Assembly (NCBI GenBank): GCA_004335635.1
Contig: QAXH01004154.1
Span: 1 to 53,094 of the forward strand
Source: Chloromonas sp. AAM2
Lineage: Eukaryota > Chlorophyta > Chlorophyceae > Chlamydomonadales > Chlamydomonadaceae
DNA: 53,094 bases
Direction: 5' to 3'
Shown here: positions 12,001-24,300 of the stretch, in pieces
How positions within the stretch are numbered: the first letter of the stretch is position 1
Layout: each line of letters starts with the position of its first letter
The notes under the pieces: model-generated
The model's input: only the letters and a program-made list of their open reading frames with translations
What the model was told of the DNA's origin: nothing
Database searches by the model: none
Program-made: the position numbers and the translations under genes

Positions 12001-15000
12001 GTCAAGGCAAGTTATCTCGTCCACTGGCACCATTCCACTGTGTACAAGACCACTGGCATTCCCAGCTTCTCCACTTGTATTAGTTGGCTGTTGAGTTCAT
12101 GTGCCCATGGTTGAAGGGCACATCCCTTGAGCGGTTCGTCTGCGTTGACAGTGATGTAAAACAACAACAACAACACATTCCCAGTTTCCCCACACGTACC
12201 TGTGCGGGGTTGTACGCTAGCACATGTCCCTTGTCAGTGATGCGCGCCAACAGCGCGTCCCCGTGCTCCCTGAAGGTGCGCAGCAGGTCCGGGCCGTAGT
12301 GGCTCACAACCACACCAGGCGAAGCGTCCTCCTCATCCTCCCGCCAGCCAGAAAAACGGTCAAACTTGGAGAGATGGGGTGGAAGGGTGCCTGGTGTGGT
12401 ATGGCAAGCCAGAGCTGGCATGAATCACCGCAGATTGTGCAGGAGTGGCATGTGGCAGAACACACAAATAGTAGCATGTGCTTTGAATGTTACAGGCCTG
12501 GTCGAGTCAGCAAAGCTAGCGGACCATGCCTGCCTGCATCGGGTGGACGTCCAAGCCCAGTTATATGCTCTCTGGCGGACTGTAAGTTGCTCTTGTGGCA
12601 ATCGTGATGCTCATCACATCGCCTACCTGAAGGTGCCACTGTCACCCTGATCTGCTCAGCTATGCCTGCATAATCCCTTGCAAACCTTGGCAAAGCCATT
12701 GGACCACTCCCTTCTGAAAGCGTGTACCACAGCAACTGCATGGCCAAACGTGATCACACACCCCACACCTGGTAGCCTAGCTGGTGTTGACGCGCTGACT
12801 GGCGGGTCCGGTATGCAGATGCCTGCCACGTGCGCAAGGGCGGCCAGGAATGCGGCTATCACAGCGGCGTGGTGACAGGGACGGGACAGCAGGTTGGACC
12901 AGTAGGCGGGGTGGCACCTGCGGACAGGCATAGGCATATTGTACATCTGGTGAATGTCAGGAAGCATTGGGCCTGATCGCAATTCTCAGTTTGCCGTGGT
13001 GGCCTCAAGCGGAGTTCACTGATTGCCTCATCTCTGATAACCCTTGATTCAAGCCCCTGATACAAACTGAGTTTACAAGTGAAGGTACAAAGACGGAACT
13101 TGAATGCCCCTGGCCTGTGTCACACGGCTCACAAGGCGAAACCACACCTGGCATCTGAATCAATTCCGTCAGCACAAGATGGGTGTAGTAGGAGCTTCTG
13201 CCCAGGTATGGTTGTACACAGTACTCTGGCGTCAACACGCTCAAGTCTTGACCTACTTCATGTGGTCCAGCGCTCCCAGCTGCACTTCAGCCGCCTGTGT
13301 TGCTTCCACACCCGCCCACACTGCGGGACACACGCGCAAGGTAGCGGGCAGCCGCGCCCCCGCCCTGCCCCGCGCCGCGTTGCCGCCCAGCACGTGCTGT
13401 GCCGTGACCGCCTCACAGGACAGCTGCAGCAGCCATTGGCTGGGACTCACGTCAGACAGGCAGCTGGCACTGCTGGGGAGGTTGGAGGGCTGGGCGCGGC
13501 GCGGCTGGCCGGAGAGGGAGAGCAGGTCAAAGTCGCAGTCATGGGGGGCCTGGGCACGCAAAGGGTCTAGGGCGGCTGCAAGCACTGTGCTGTCGATCTG
13601 CAGGCGCATGTAGCACGTGCAATGGCAAGTATGACATGCCGTGGAGCCAATCGCAATTGCACAGGTAGTCAGAGTGTTAAGAGAGTGAAGCCAAGCAAAG
13701 CACACAGAACACACCGCTGCGTAATGCCGTTGGTGAGGTGCGTATCGAGCTTACTGTGGACTGACCACACTTGTGAGGACATACAAAGCAAGCATGTTTG
13801 GTGATTGGTGTCACCATCTCAGGCTTGATGGGTGGCGGTTTTCACCACGTGGTGGTGTGGTGGCACAGGCACGGCTGCAATCCTCATCACACCCCTGGTC
13901 CGCAGTGCCGTTACCTGTAGTATGACGCACAGCAGCTTGGCTGCCTCCTGCATGATGCGCACGTTGATGTCCGGACTGGGCATGACCACCCGGGCCACCT
14001 CGGCACACAGGTGACCGCCCCAAATCTGGGCACCGAAGGACGTGGGGTAGTACGCCCTGCAACAAAGACAAGAGTAACAAATCTCGCAGCAGGCATATCA
14101 GATTCACGTGCTACCTGCTTAGATAACCCATGTGCTCATTGGCAGGCTGTAGGTACTAACACTGGCTGCACAGCTGCTCTACCTGTGATGAAACGCAGTG
14201 GGCCTACATACCGATGCTGACAAGGATGCCTGCCCTTCAGCATTCCCTTTTGAGGTTGTGTCACAGCTGTAACGCCCTGCTTGTGCCCGTTGCCAGAAGC
14301 ACTCTCAAGGACAGAATGCAGCAATGGTCCAAACATGGTGGAACTAACAAGGTTGCAACCCCAGTGTCCATGCGCCTCACCGTGTGATGGCGCGCCGCAT
14401 GCCCGAAATGCTCGCCAGCGAAGCGGCGGCCTTGACCAAAGTCCCAATGGGAGGTTTCCTCCACGTGCATACAACTACCTGACAAGGACACCAGGGCAGC
14501 TACTCTGTTGCTATTTAACTCAAGCTGCATCAGACTCACAGCTTGCAATGCCGCTGCAGTCATCATTGATAATTATGACTACCATGTGATGATCTCTTGC
14601 CAATACAATGCAAAGAATACAGTCTTGTGCATGGTCGAATGTTTGCTGTGTGAGCACTGCGATGCCAGCTCACTCACGCTCAGCCACACTGCACCTGAAT
14701 CCAGGTTACCTGCAGTCCCCGCCTCACCCCCCACCGCTGAGCAGTCCAACCCCGAATTGATGGCTGTGTATACAACAACAACAACAACAACAACAAAAGC
14801 TCGGCCCCCTGCACCTGGTTCATGCTGTGCTGCAGCATGTTGAGCATGTTCTCCTCCTGGCGGGACGGGCTGTCGGCCAGCGCATCAAACAGCGCGTGGT
14901 GAGCCTGGAGCACTACCTGCGACACACAGCACTGGTAACGGCTCGATCTTACATCGACATGTCCAGATTCAGTGACAAGAGCTCAGACCACGACAGCGCA

Positions 15001-18000
15001 GTAGCAACGGCCCAGCAACGAAACAAAAGAGCGTCAAGTTCCAGTATCTTGAATCTTGTTTGAAAAAAGGTTGCCAGTTCTGGGACAGCGGTGACGGTGA
15101 TGACAGTGATGATGATTGGCTTGTGCACAATGTGTTGACGTTGACACATTTAGTATCATCAGTAGTGACACCTCTTGTAGGCACGGCGCCACATGTAGGC
15201 ATATGAAATGGATGGACATCTGGTCTGCACATCTTAACCATGTCAGTCTCAATCCCAAAAAAATTGTCCCAGAACTGGCAAATATCATTTGTTTTTGCCA
15301 CTGGTCACATCAGCAGTTGAAATTTGCTGAAGAATTGCACCCAGCCAAGCTTTACTACTGCAGTCATGTTGACAGACTGCTTTTATGTTGCCTTGGGTGG
15401 GATCAAAGGCTGACTGCAGTCATGTTGGTTGGAGGATTGGGCAGCCCTTGTCAGTCGTATCGCTACAGCCAGTCTTGCCTGCAAACAACCAAACACATGC
15501 AGACACGCACACACCTGGTGCGACGGTTCGTCATGCACACACGCCATTGCGTTCATTGCCAGGTCCACGAGGTCAGCGGGCCCTATCAGCTGCGAGCCCT
15601 GGCCCCCGTCCTCCTCCCCCTCCACGCTTTCCGGCATGGCCCTTGTCCACAGCGCCGGCCCCAGCCCCCGCAGGACCAGCACCAGGCAGGAGAGGATGGT
15701 CCTATACAGGCGCAGCTTGGCCGCCTCTGGCGGGGGCGCGGGCGGGTGGCTGGCGGCGGCGATGATGGCGGATAGAATGGCCGGGTGCTCCTCAAGCAGG
15801 GCGTCGGCCATCACTTGGGGCTGCATGGGGGGCAGGGCAACACTCATCTGAGCAACAGGCATTCCTACATTCCTACGGCAGCTGTAGCACATCTGCCCAT
15901 CGCAGACACCATCGCTAACCGCTAACCATTGCTAACCATCGCTTGCAAGTTCCGCCCCGCACGTCAACAGACAGGACTCTGGGCCATGCTTAGCAGACGA
16001 CAAGAGGTAAGGGTGTGCGCTGCACCCCCACTGAACGTGTTGTGACGCAAAGAGTCCAAGCTATGTTCAAGTGTAGCAGGCCTGCACACATGACAAGCCG
16101 GCTTGACTGATACAACCAATTAATTTGCTTGTTGCCAGCTACAGTGACTGTGTGAATGCCATGTGTACGGTAGTGAGTGTGCACGACGTAGGAAGAGATT
16201 AAGAATAAGAATGAAAATAAACGTAGAAATGACAGCGCTTACCGGCATGAGCTGCAGCACCACTTTGAGCCCCAGCCACACGCACTCGGGCGGTTGCACG
16301 CTGCGCAGCCGCCCACACTCTAGCCTCGCCTCGCCCCCCGCCTGGCCCTGCGCACAATTGCTGTGCAACAATAAGATGGCGATGTAGGGCGAAAAAGGGT
16401 GTGCCTGTGGGTGGTCATAAGCAAATTGTACTGTAATAATTTATGACTTTGTCGTCAGGCAGGGCGTGGAATGATGTGTCTTGATTGGTGTGGCAAAACA
16501 AAACAAGACCGACCCCGCACCTGTTGTGTTTGCCCCTGCCCCTGTGTGGCTGCCAGTGCGTCCAGGGCTGCAGGCACCCACGTGGCCAGACCGCCGGCTG
16601 CGCTCCAGTCCTGCAACCAGGGAAGCGCACGGCATCATCTTCATGTACGTCGTGCGTGGCCTAGGCTGGCTGGCTTGCTTTTGCATCATAAGGAGATGAT
16701 GTCGTTACGCAAGAGCTTGGTACAGATTGAAACCCTTCGTCTGCTATTCCCTTCAAGGTATGAATGCTGTTTAAGAATCATGTTGACATATGTACGATAT
16801 ACAATATGTGTGATTGCATACTGCATCTACGATTTGTTCTGTGCCCTACACCTGCAGCTGCATGCTCAAGTGAGGCCTTTGCCTTTTGGTCATGAAAGAT
16901 GCTTGTAAATCTCTGTTGTCCCACAAGTGCAACAGAAGGTGGTTGTGTGCATTGTGTCACTGGACTGAGTGAGCGAGTGTAATCTTTTACATCTGTACCG
17001 TCCCGCAAGTGGGAACAGGCGGTGGTGACCTGAGCACCCATACAAGTGAGACCTGAGCACCCATACAAGTGAGACCTGAGCACCCATACAAGTGAGACCT
17101 GAGCACCCATACAAGTGAGACCTGAGCACCCATACAAGTGAGACCTGAGCACCCATACAAGTGAGACCTGAGCACCCATACAAGTGAGACCTGAGCACCC
17201 ATACACAGGGTCATGTGCAGCAACTGGTGGCCTGACCTGCAGTATCTGCGCCCACTCGCCCAGCAGCCGTCCACACGACTCGTGAGCTGCCTGCCAGCTG
17301 GTAAATGCGCCCTGACCTTGTACCAGCGGTAGGACCTGCAACACGCAGGTAAAACCAACCAGCATGATGCGCAAATCCATGCCAGGAACCACCAGGTCGA
17401 CAGGGCACGTGAACACGTGCATTCAAACGGTTTCATGGAATGTGACCACGTGCATGGAAAAGCAGGCAACGAACAATGCGGTTGACTGCGTCAAGACAAG
17501 ACCATCGTTTCCAATGAGCTGCGTTGAGAACCAAGCCCAGTCTACCCTGGTATGCACAAGAGCTGGCCAGGGAAGCTCAGAGCAAGAGCACCACCAGTCC
17601 TAGCACTCACCAATGCACGTGTGGCTGGAGAGGGGTGGGCCAACAGTCGGCACAGGCCTGGGTACCTGCAACACAGAAGCGTCAGTAAACTTTTGATGCA
17701 GAACAGGGCACGTGACGCCGCAACCCCCCAGAAGAAGGTGAGGATTAGTGCAGCACTGCAGATGACCACATCGATGCTGCGTGCACTGAAATCTATAAGC
17801 TGACGCCAATCATGAACCGAAAACCTATAATTGTTTCTCCTCAGAAGCTGCTGAAAACGCCACAGGCGGCTTGATACTGTTGGTGAAACCACCAGCCAGC
17901 AAGCTTACTGTCCCGTTGTTATGTGTGGAATGAAAATGAATGACTATGACTTCAAGGATTAGGAAAAAGAGACCAAGCAGGCTCCCTGCCCCCTTGCTGC

Positions 18001-20958
18001 CCTGCATTGCCCCTCCTTGCCTGCCCTTTCCCTCCGGTAGCGAGAGGTGGTGTTGGTTGACCAGCCGGTCCAGCGCCGCACACAGCGCACTGCACAGCTC
18101 TCGGTCCTCAAGCAACACGTCGTGCACAAGCACCTCAAACACAGCACGGGTCATCTGGAGAGACGAGGAACACACACAATCAGTATTGCGTTCTTTCCAA
18201 TCATTGCAACAATAATCTGAGAGCCAGACGAGAAAAACACAAGTACACCAGGGGGAGGGGGGGTAAAAGACCATGACCCTAGCACAAAAAATGGCCTCGG
18301 ACTTTCCAAAACAGGACGACTTTTGGAAACCACCCAGAAACGGCTCAAAATTACATGAAAAGGGGCTCAATCGACAGCTCTCGCCAAGGCCTCTCCCCTG
18401 GACAACTTAGTTGCATAGTCCACTTGAACATTGCCTCACTTATGGGTCATCAAAGCCCAGCTGGCCCTAACCGAACCCTAACTGCCATCCATGTCACAGG
18501 CCATGGGGGCATGCCAAAGGTAGACTTCACTTCCAAGGTATGCAAGCACATTCCGCTCTGCATCCGGCTTTGAATCGGTGCTTGCGTGACCTGCGGCCCA
18601 GCCCATAACAAACCACCCACAAGGCCAAACTGGGAAATGAAGGTGGTTTGGGATGAGTCTTGACGAGCTGCGACCAGTTTGCATGGGCTACCAGGTGAGC
18701 TTACACTAGCTCGCAGTCCAAAGGACAGCACGCAACAGTGGATCAGTTTTGACAAGGCTTTGAACTGTTCTTGCGATGTCAATGCGGGTTTTTGCATGGT
18801 CGGATTATGTGAAAGAGCAACCCGGGAAACCCATAACCTTGTAAGACTTGGTGCCCAAGATCCGGGCAGGCCCCCGGACACTTCCAGCCATGCCATATGG
18901 GTATCCCGCCAGACCACAAAAGGTTATAAGGTACCCTGGTCTGCACCATCTGAGGGGCATACAACTGGCAGTCAGCATGTCAATGTGCCCCCACCCTGTT
19001 CTTGGTCACAACCCACCTCTGGAGTAGGTGATAAGCCATTGGGTCTGGCAGTCGCGGTGAGCAGAGGCAGCAACCTGGCATCACACAAAGCAAACACAGG
19101 TTGCCGTTGCTGTTCATAGCAAAACACACGTAGGCAAAGATGGCACAGCAAAAGTATCGTCTGACTTTGACGCCGTGGCATCACCTTGGGAGCACACACA
19201 GTGGTGTGTAATGCATTGCAAATACTAATCGGCAGAAGCATGTGATCTGTTGATACCCCAACGAATGCATGTAGCTTGCTTGAGGCACAGGCCATGGTCA
19301 GTCACTGCGCAGCAGCAGGCATGACAGCATGCGCTCCAGGTGCCCACCTCTGAGCATTGAGAACCTGCAGGCTGGCCAGCAGAGGCGCCGCAGCGGCCTC
19401 CTCGTACTCTTCCCGGATGCGCTGGGGCGCATGGTGGTACACCCCGGTGCAGCCCATGCACCCGCTGATCTGACGGCTCATGACATCCCTGCAGCAGGCA
19501 CCAACGGCCAGCTGCTGTTTTTGCTGCTATTTCACTGATAATTGTATAATTATTCGGCTCCTATAGCATGATAAGTCATTAATATGTTATGAATACCAGG
19601 AGCCTTTACGGTAGTATTGGCACTCATCAGGTGCCCATTGCCGCTCTTTGTCGGCCTTGCCATGACTGTCCAGGCTGTGGAGCTGGTGGCAGTGTGACAG
19701 GCTGCAGGTGGAGCGCCCTTGACCGCATGAGGCAACAGGAGCTATGATCGGTGCAGCTCCAGCGACACATTGAGCATGAACCCACGCACCATATCTTGCG
19801 GACCAGAGGCTGCTCGTGGTATATGAGCACCTCCGCCAGCAAGTATGTGACTGCAGCCACATGCAGGGTAGCGGCAATGAGTGGCGTCCACTGCAATCAT
19901 TGAGGCCTATGTCATGGCATCATCATAATCGAGAGGTGCTCCCGATATGTTGGCAGATGGCCACGCTGCTTTGCCACTGGCTTGCCACTGGAGACAATTC
20001 GACTGTTCCTCTGTAAGACCAACAGGGCATACCAACGGCAAACCTCATCACTGTGATGCTGCAGCCACCTCAACTGCCACTATCCCAGGTATGTTCATCA
20101 AGCTTCCGTTTCCTGAACCCATTCCTCTCGCGTCTGCCGCTGCTGGTGGCAGGACACAACCTCGCACGACTGACTCGCCAGCACCGACTTGCTTATGATT
20201 CTGACCGAGCTGTTGTCAGGATGGATAATGGTGCTCTTCAGCAGTAATCTTGCTGCAGTGCGCGCGTCCTCCCTGTACTTGTGCACTGGCCTAGCGTGGG
20301 CAGTGTCTGCTGTGTGTTGTGCTGTGGCCGTGTAACACTGCCCGTGCCCCTACCGCCATGTGTATGTGTAAAGATGTGTAAAGTCTTGAACGTTCAAACT
20401 CTTACTGGAGCGCCATAGCTCAACGCCTGAGACGTTGCCTGCTATTTATAGCGTTGCCTGCTATCTAAACTGCTTACCTTCCTGATGCTTGCACCACCAA
20501 TGGTCCCCCCCATATGCCTTGAGCCACATGTATGCATTCTTGAACCACTGTGTGTGGAAGAGAAAGGAGGGTGTGTTGTGGCAAGGGCACGCAGTGGAAC
20601 AGCTGCTGGCTGGTTGCAACAGGTACAATGTTGGGGAGTAATCCACACAGGTTTCAAGCGCTGGATTGGGAACAATGCATTGTACTGTAATAACCTGCTC
20701 AACATCAAAAGTGTGGCTGGCATGTAGTCTGAAGTGCGGGTCTGCTTCAGGTCCATGCCCACATAGTCAGAGCATTCAAGACGTTGACATTCTGAGGTCG
20801 TCCACACAGTTCTGCATCTAACTGAGGTGATGAGTGCTGCGTGCGCTGTGGACTTGAACTCCTTGGCAGCCAGGGCGAAGCGTGTTTACCTGCTGCCGGG
20901 CCTCCAAGGAATCATTCGGGTTATAACTGCGCAGTAAAGCTTCCTCGCCATCATCCAT
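1..20958 (-). CDS. SEN1: SEN1/senataxin-like superfamily 1 RNA-DNA helicase (3' end beyond window)
   Basis: Predicted nuclear helicase of the Sen1/senataxin branch of UPF1-like SF1 helicases; family members unwind R-loops and act in transcription termination. The start ATG is at 20956-20958 (MDDGEEALLRSYNP). Clear N-terminal exons: 20890-20958, 20478-20547, 20206-20306, 19790-19890, 19365-19488, 18021-18154, 17611-17665, 17237-17335, 16521-16610, 16243-16347, 15515-15847, 14815-14916, 14381-14478, 13915-14056, 13257-13597. They encode a SEN1_N-like helical region (YPGLCRLLAHPSP, SFGAQIWGGHLC). Middle exons at 8711-9421 and 7793-8510 are low-complexity, with poly-Q and a VVIDLTQDDE SUMO-interaction-like motif. 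Helicase exons: 4793-5056 (NPSQQ), 4295-4490 (Walker A GPPGTGKT), about 3780-3890 and 3404-3470 (VCAQSNAAIDELVSRL), about 590-690 (VVIDEAAQALEPATIIPF), about 130-310 (LVGDPRQLPPTVLS, QQYRMHP). Motifs V and VI lie past the edge. Exon limits at 6000-6700 and 12780-12920 are uncertain because phases do not close cleanly. Confidence 0.92.
4700..4793 (-). repeat. Tandem copies of an exon end plus 5' splice site (24-bp unit)
   Basis: On the minus strand the exon end TTCACACTAGTACAG|GTCCGT (donor at 4793) is followed by degenerate repeats, each ending in AG|GTCAGTCAG. Their donor-like junctions fall at 4760, 4736 and 4712. The two full copies are 24 bp apart and nearly identical to the exon end. Confidence 0.85.
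8106..8157 (-). repeat. CAG/CAA tract encoding poly-glutamine in SEN1
   Basis: Within the exon 7793-8510 the minus strand encodes a run of ten glutamines, flanked by His-Gln mixtures. It lies in the low-complexity linker between the SEN1_N-like region and the helicase core. Confidence 0.85.
9433..9457. repeat. (GTCA)n microsatellite upstream of a SEN1 acceptor
   Basis: About six GTCA units. On the minus strand they read CTGACTGAC..., 12-36 nt before the acceptor at 9421. CTGAC matches the branch-point consensus, so the array offers several overlapping branch-point candidates. Confidence 0.8.
10938..11103. repeat. 93-bp tandem duplication in a SEN1 intron
   Basis: The block containing ACGAGTAGTCGGCACACACG recurs with a 93-bp offset (10948 and 11041) and few differences. 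It lies in the intron between exons 11285-11460 and 10697-10912. Confidence 0.9.
14775..14797. repeat. (CAA)n microsatellite
   Basis: About seven CAA units in the SEN1 intron just after the donor of the exon 14815-14916. A shorter AAC run lies at about 12158-12174 in another SEN1 intron. Confidence 0.8.
15071..15281. mobile_element. Short element with terminal inverted repeats (MITE-like), copy A
   Basis: The left end TTGCCAGTTCTGGGACAG (15071-15088) is the inverse of the right end TTGTCCCAGAACTGGCAA (15264-15281). The 211-bp element sits in the SEN1 intron between exons 15515-15847 and 14815-14916. Its right internal part resembles copies B and D. It has no coding capacity and no obvious target-site duplication. 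Confidence 0.75.
17027..17206. repeat. 23-bp minisatellite, eight units
   Basis: The unit GACCTGAGCACCCATACAAG+TGA starts at 17027, 17050, 17073 and so on to 17188. The first seven copies are essentially identical and the last is truncated. It lies in the SEN1 intron just 3' of the exon 17237-17335 donor. Because 23 is not a multiple of 3, the array reads open in several frames, producing spurious ORFs. Confidence 0.97.
18829..18925 (-). repeat. Dispersed repeat family X, copy 1
   Basis: The minus strand shares TGGCATGGCTGGA and flanking sequence (peptide frame VWRDTHMAWLEVSG) with the plus strand at 30010-30092. The 30-kb copy lacks a short internal segment. It lies in a SEN1 intron. Confidence 0.7.
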
Positions 20959-21311
20959 GGCGCCAGTCAGGTTCCCAGAGCAGCCCTTGCTGCTATTGTC
21001 ATATCACCGAAACGGAAACAATGGTTAGCTGTCATCAGAGAATTGCATAACGATTGTGCTGGCTCGGCGAGCGCAGCTAGACAAAATTAGCAACGGAAAA
21101 ACGCCTAACGGCTCGCCCTTTCTCGCCCGGATCATGGGATTCGTGCATGGGACAGTGTGGGGCATAACGTGAGAGATTCAATTGGATGCATTTGCTGCCT
21201 TCTAGAGCTTGTAGCTGGGGTTGGAGCAGGGCGTGCAACAGAAGCTTGCAGGCAGGCACGCCACTGATCAGATCCAAGCCTTGTACGCGTCTCCTGTGCC
21301 AATCTGCAGCC
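20959..21311. promoter_or_regulatory. Divergent (head-to-head) promoter region of SEN1 and prolidase
   Basis: The 353 bp between the two opposing start codons must hold both 5' UTRs and core promoters. A CCAAT sequence on the minus strand lies near 21177-21181. No convincing TATA box is visible on either strand. The transcription start sites cannot be placed from sequence. Confidence 0.6.
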
Positions 21312-24300
21312 ATGGCTGCCCAGCCTACAGTCATCTCCGATGCAGTCTTTCACATGGGTCCCAACACGCTCAGGCAAGTGGCATGTAGTACATTGTGTTG
21401 GAATTGCACGCATTGGAATGGATGTGTTGCATGGGCCCCCAGCACCCTGCAGATCTCTCGTGCACTTCAAGCGCTCAAGCGTCCAAACCTTCATTCTTTC
21501 ACTCACAGTCTGCTCATTCTTGATGGTATTGCATTGCAAGCGTGGGGGGAAACAATATTCCCGGAACACTCTCATTTGTCCCGTTCTGTCACCAGTCACA
21601 AAAAAGAGTCACACCCAGCACTCTACACCTTCAGGTTCCAAACCCTCATCGTCCATTTTCATGGTATTGATTATGTCACTGCCGGTCCAAAACTTCCCAG
21701 GGATTCTTCCAGAACCGGCAAACTTTGTTTTTTTATGTCACTTGCGTCACCTTGTCGGTATCAATTGGCAACACGTCAACGCCTATGCTACGACCATCCT
21801 GCTTTTTTGTGGCATTGTTTGTTGTGAAACCAGCCAGCGAAATTGCACTGCTACTCAGAATCGTGGTCAATTCTGTACTCTACCGCCTCTCAAAGGAGCA
21901 CGCGGTTGCACATCTGTTAGAGCAGCAGTATCGACTACTGAAATCAGTCAGTGTGGTTGGACAGAGTGTGGTTGGCAGAGCAACAATACCGCTGCCTCTC
22001 CACTTTTCATGCTTCCAGTTGTGCATAGCACTCCTGCTGTGTGCTTCTGCTGCACACAGTGAGACTACTCCGCATGTGCATCACAGTTCACATGCCTTGT
22101 TTTCAGGGTGGACCGTGGGTTGATGCATGGAACAATTCGTAGACGGTTTCTAGAGGCGTTTCGTGGCGCGCTCACCAATGCCGGGTCCAAGGCAGACGCG
22201 GGCGTGGTGCTGATCCAAGGGGGCGGGCCGTTCCACGTGTACTCCACAGATGGCGAGCTGGTGTTCAAGCAGGTACACACAATGGACCAACACACTGCAT
22301 GTGAAGCACCGCATCCCTCCTCACATGATGACAGGCTAGAGCACTAGCACATCCTCACTGATGAAATCAAGGTGACTGTCACACACGAGCCTCAATTGTA
22401 GATCCTGGATCCAAGGCCTCAGAGCCTCGGTTGTTGCTTGAGTGTGCTGCCCACGAAGGATCGCGCACAGAAGCTTTGCATTAGCATCATACGTGATTAC
22501 TGCGCCTGACTGTCCTGGCTGCAGTTCTACAAGCTTGAGTAGATAGAGTATCACACCTTACAAACTACGGTCAACAAATGCAGTGGATGCACAGCACTTT
22601 GGCCCGGGTTTGGGCCTGTGATTGCTCTTCCGTGCAGGAGTCCTACATGCATTACCTGTTTGGTGTGAATGAGGAGGACTTCTATGGCGCTGTGGATGTG
22701 CACACGGGCCAGGCACACCTCTTCATGCCGCGACTGCCCGAGGCATACGCGGTGTGGATGGGAGCGCTCAAGAAACCTGAGGACTATACAAACAAGTAGG
22801 TAGAGCACGCTGACCAGGCTGACCAGGCTTGACCAGGCTGGTAAGGCGGACCCTATTTGAGTTGGCATTGCACTCCTGGCGTGTGTGGTAGTCATGTGCA
22901 AGGCCACTAGCTGAGAACGAACTTGCACAGGTGCAAAGGGTGATGTCAAATTTGCTGCATGCTGAACCTGGTGTGTGGTATGTCTGAGCTCCAGCTTCAC
23001 AACCGGCATGCACTGCCTGGTCGACCGTGCCATGCATGCACCCTGCTGACGCCTTGTCCATGCACGGCTGCATGCACGCCCCCTGCTGACGCTTTGTCCA
23101 TGCACGGCTGCATGCACGCCCCCTGTTGACGCCTTGTCCATGCACGGCTGCATGCACGCACCTTGCTGACGCCTTGTCCGTGCACGGCTGCATGCAGGTA
23201 CGCTGTTGACATGGTGCACTACGTGGATGAGTTGCCCGAGGTGCTGCGGGGCCTGCTGCAGGCGCAGGGGACGCAGGCCAAGAAGCCAGGGCCGCTGTTC
23301 GTCACGAACGGAACCAACTCGGACAGGTCAGGCTGGTGCATCGCTAAGTGCACCCTGCACACAGCCTTGTCCTTGAGATTCCTGCAGACATATCCTGTTC
23401 CTGAAAAGGTCATTTATTTCTTGTTGCAAACTCAGTGGGCTCTGACCAGTGGACATTCATCAGGCTCAGTGGGGATGCAGCCTCAAGGACCTTTCCTCAA
23501 GGAGCTCCGCCTATTTTCGTCCTGGATTTGCAAGCACAGATTTTCCAATGCAAATGAAGATCAGTGTCATGTTGTTGGTCGCATGTTGCAGGCGGCACAT
23601 GTCAACAGCTTGAGAGCTGTGCTGCCTGCTGTGTTGCAGTGGGCGCCAGGTGTCGGGTGCCCAGTTCGAGGGCATCAGTGACTTTGACGTGCAGCACGGG
23701 CAGCTGTTCGAGGTGCTGGCGGAGTGCCGCACGGTGAGAGCCAAGGGAAGGGCAATGCATCGTAGCAACGCTGCATGCACAGGGCCATCTGCCACAAAAA
23801 CAACACGGAATGCGAGCTGCAAGGGTGCAGCAAGGCAGGAACCCCTGAAAATCTACGCCAACAACGCCAACAATGCCAACAATGGGATGGGGCGTGGTTT
23901 TTCAACTGCTGGATTGGTCTGTCAAATGCTGTCACTTGCAGTTTGTGCAGGTTGCGACATGTGATCGTGTGGTTTGTGCTGCGGCATGCATGTGCGCAGA
24001 AGAAGACGCCTGAGGAAGTAGCCATCCTGCGCTACGCCAACGCCATCGGGTCTGCCGGGCATGTGGCCATGATGCATGCGGCCCGGCCCGGCATGATGGA
24101 GTACCAGCTTGAGTCGCTCTTCCTGCACACGTGCTACAGCACGGGCGGCTGCAGGCTCACGGGCTACACCCCCATCAGCGCGTCGGGCCCCAATGGAGCG
24201 GTGCTGCACTATGGCCATGCAGGGGCACCAAACGGTGAGCTGTGAAGGCAATCAGTTACGATTTGCTGCTTGATAATCATTAAATCTGTTTGACAAGTAA

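Noticed and set aside
14381..14478. Frame reading ETSHWDFGQGRRFAGEHFG in a SEN1 exon
   Set aside because: The other frame (LVKAAASLASISGMRRA) keeps phase with both neighbours and reads like SEN1_N, so that frame was chosen.
17027..17206. Possible CRISPR array
   Set aside because: The 23-bp units are contiguous with no spacers, the genome is eukaryotic and no cas genes are present; it is a minisatellite.
16778..17422. 214-aa and overlapping minus ORFs with SHLYGCSGLTCMGAQVS repeats
   Set aside because: They come from the 23-bp minisatellite in an intron; only 17237-17335 within the region is a supported exon.
21186..21827. 213-aa ORF with an upstream in-frame ATG before prolidase MAAQP
   Set aside because: The upstream ATG gives an extension with no family similarity, and the ORF then runs into intron 1; the ATG at 21312 fits the prolidase N-terminus.
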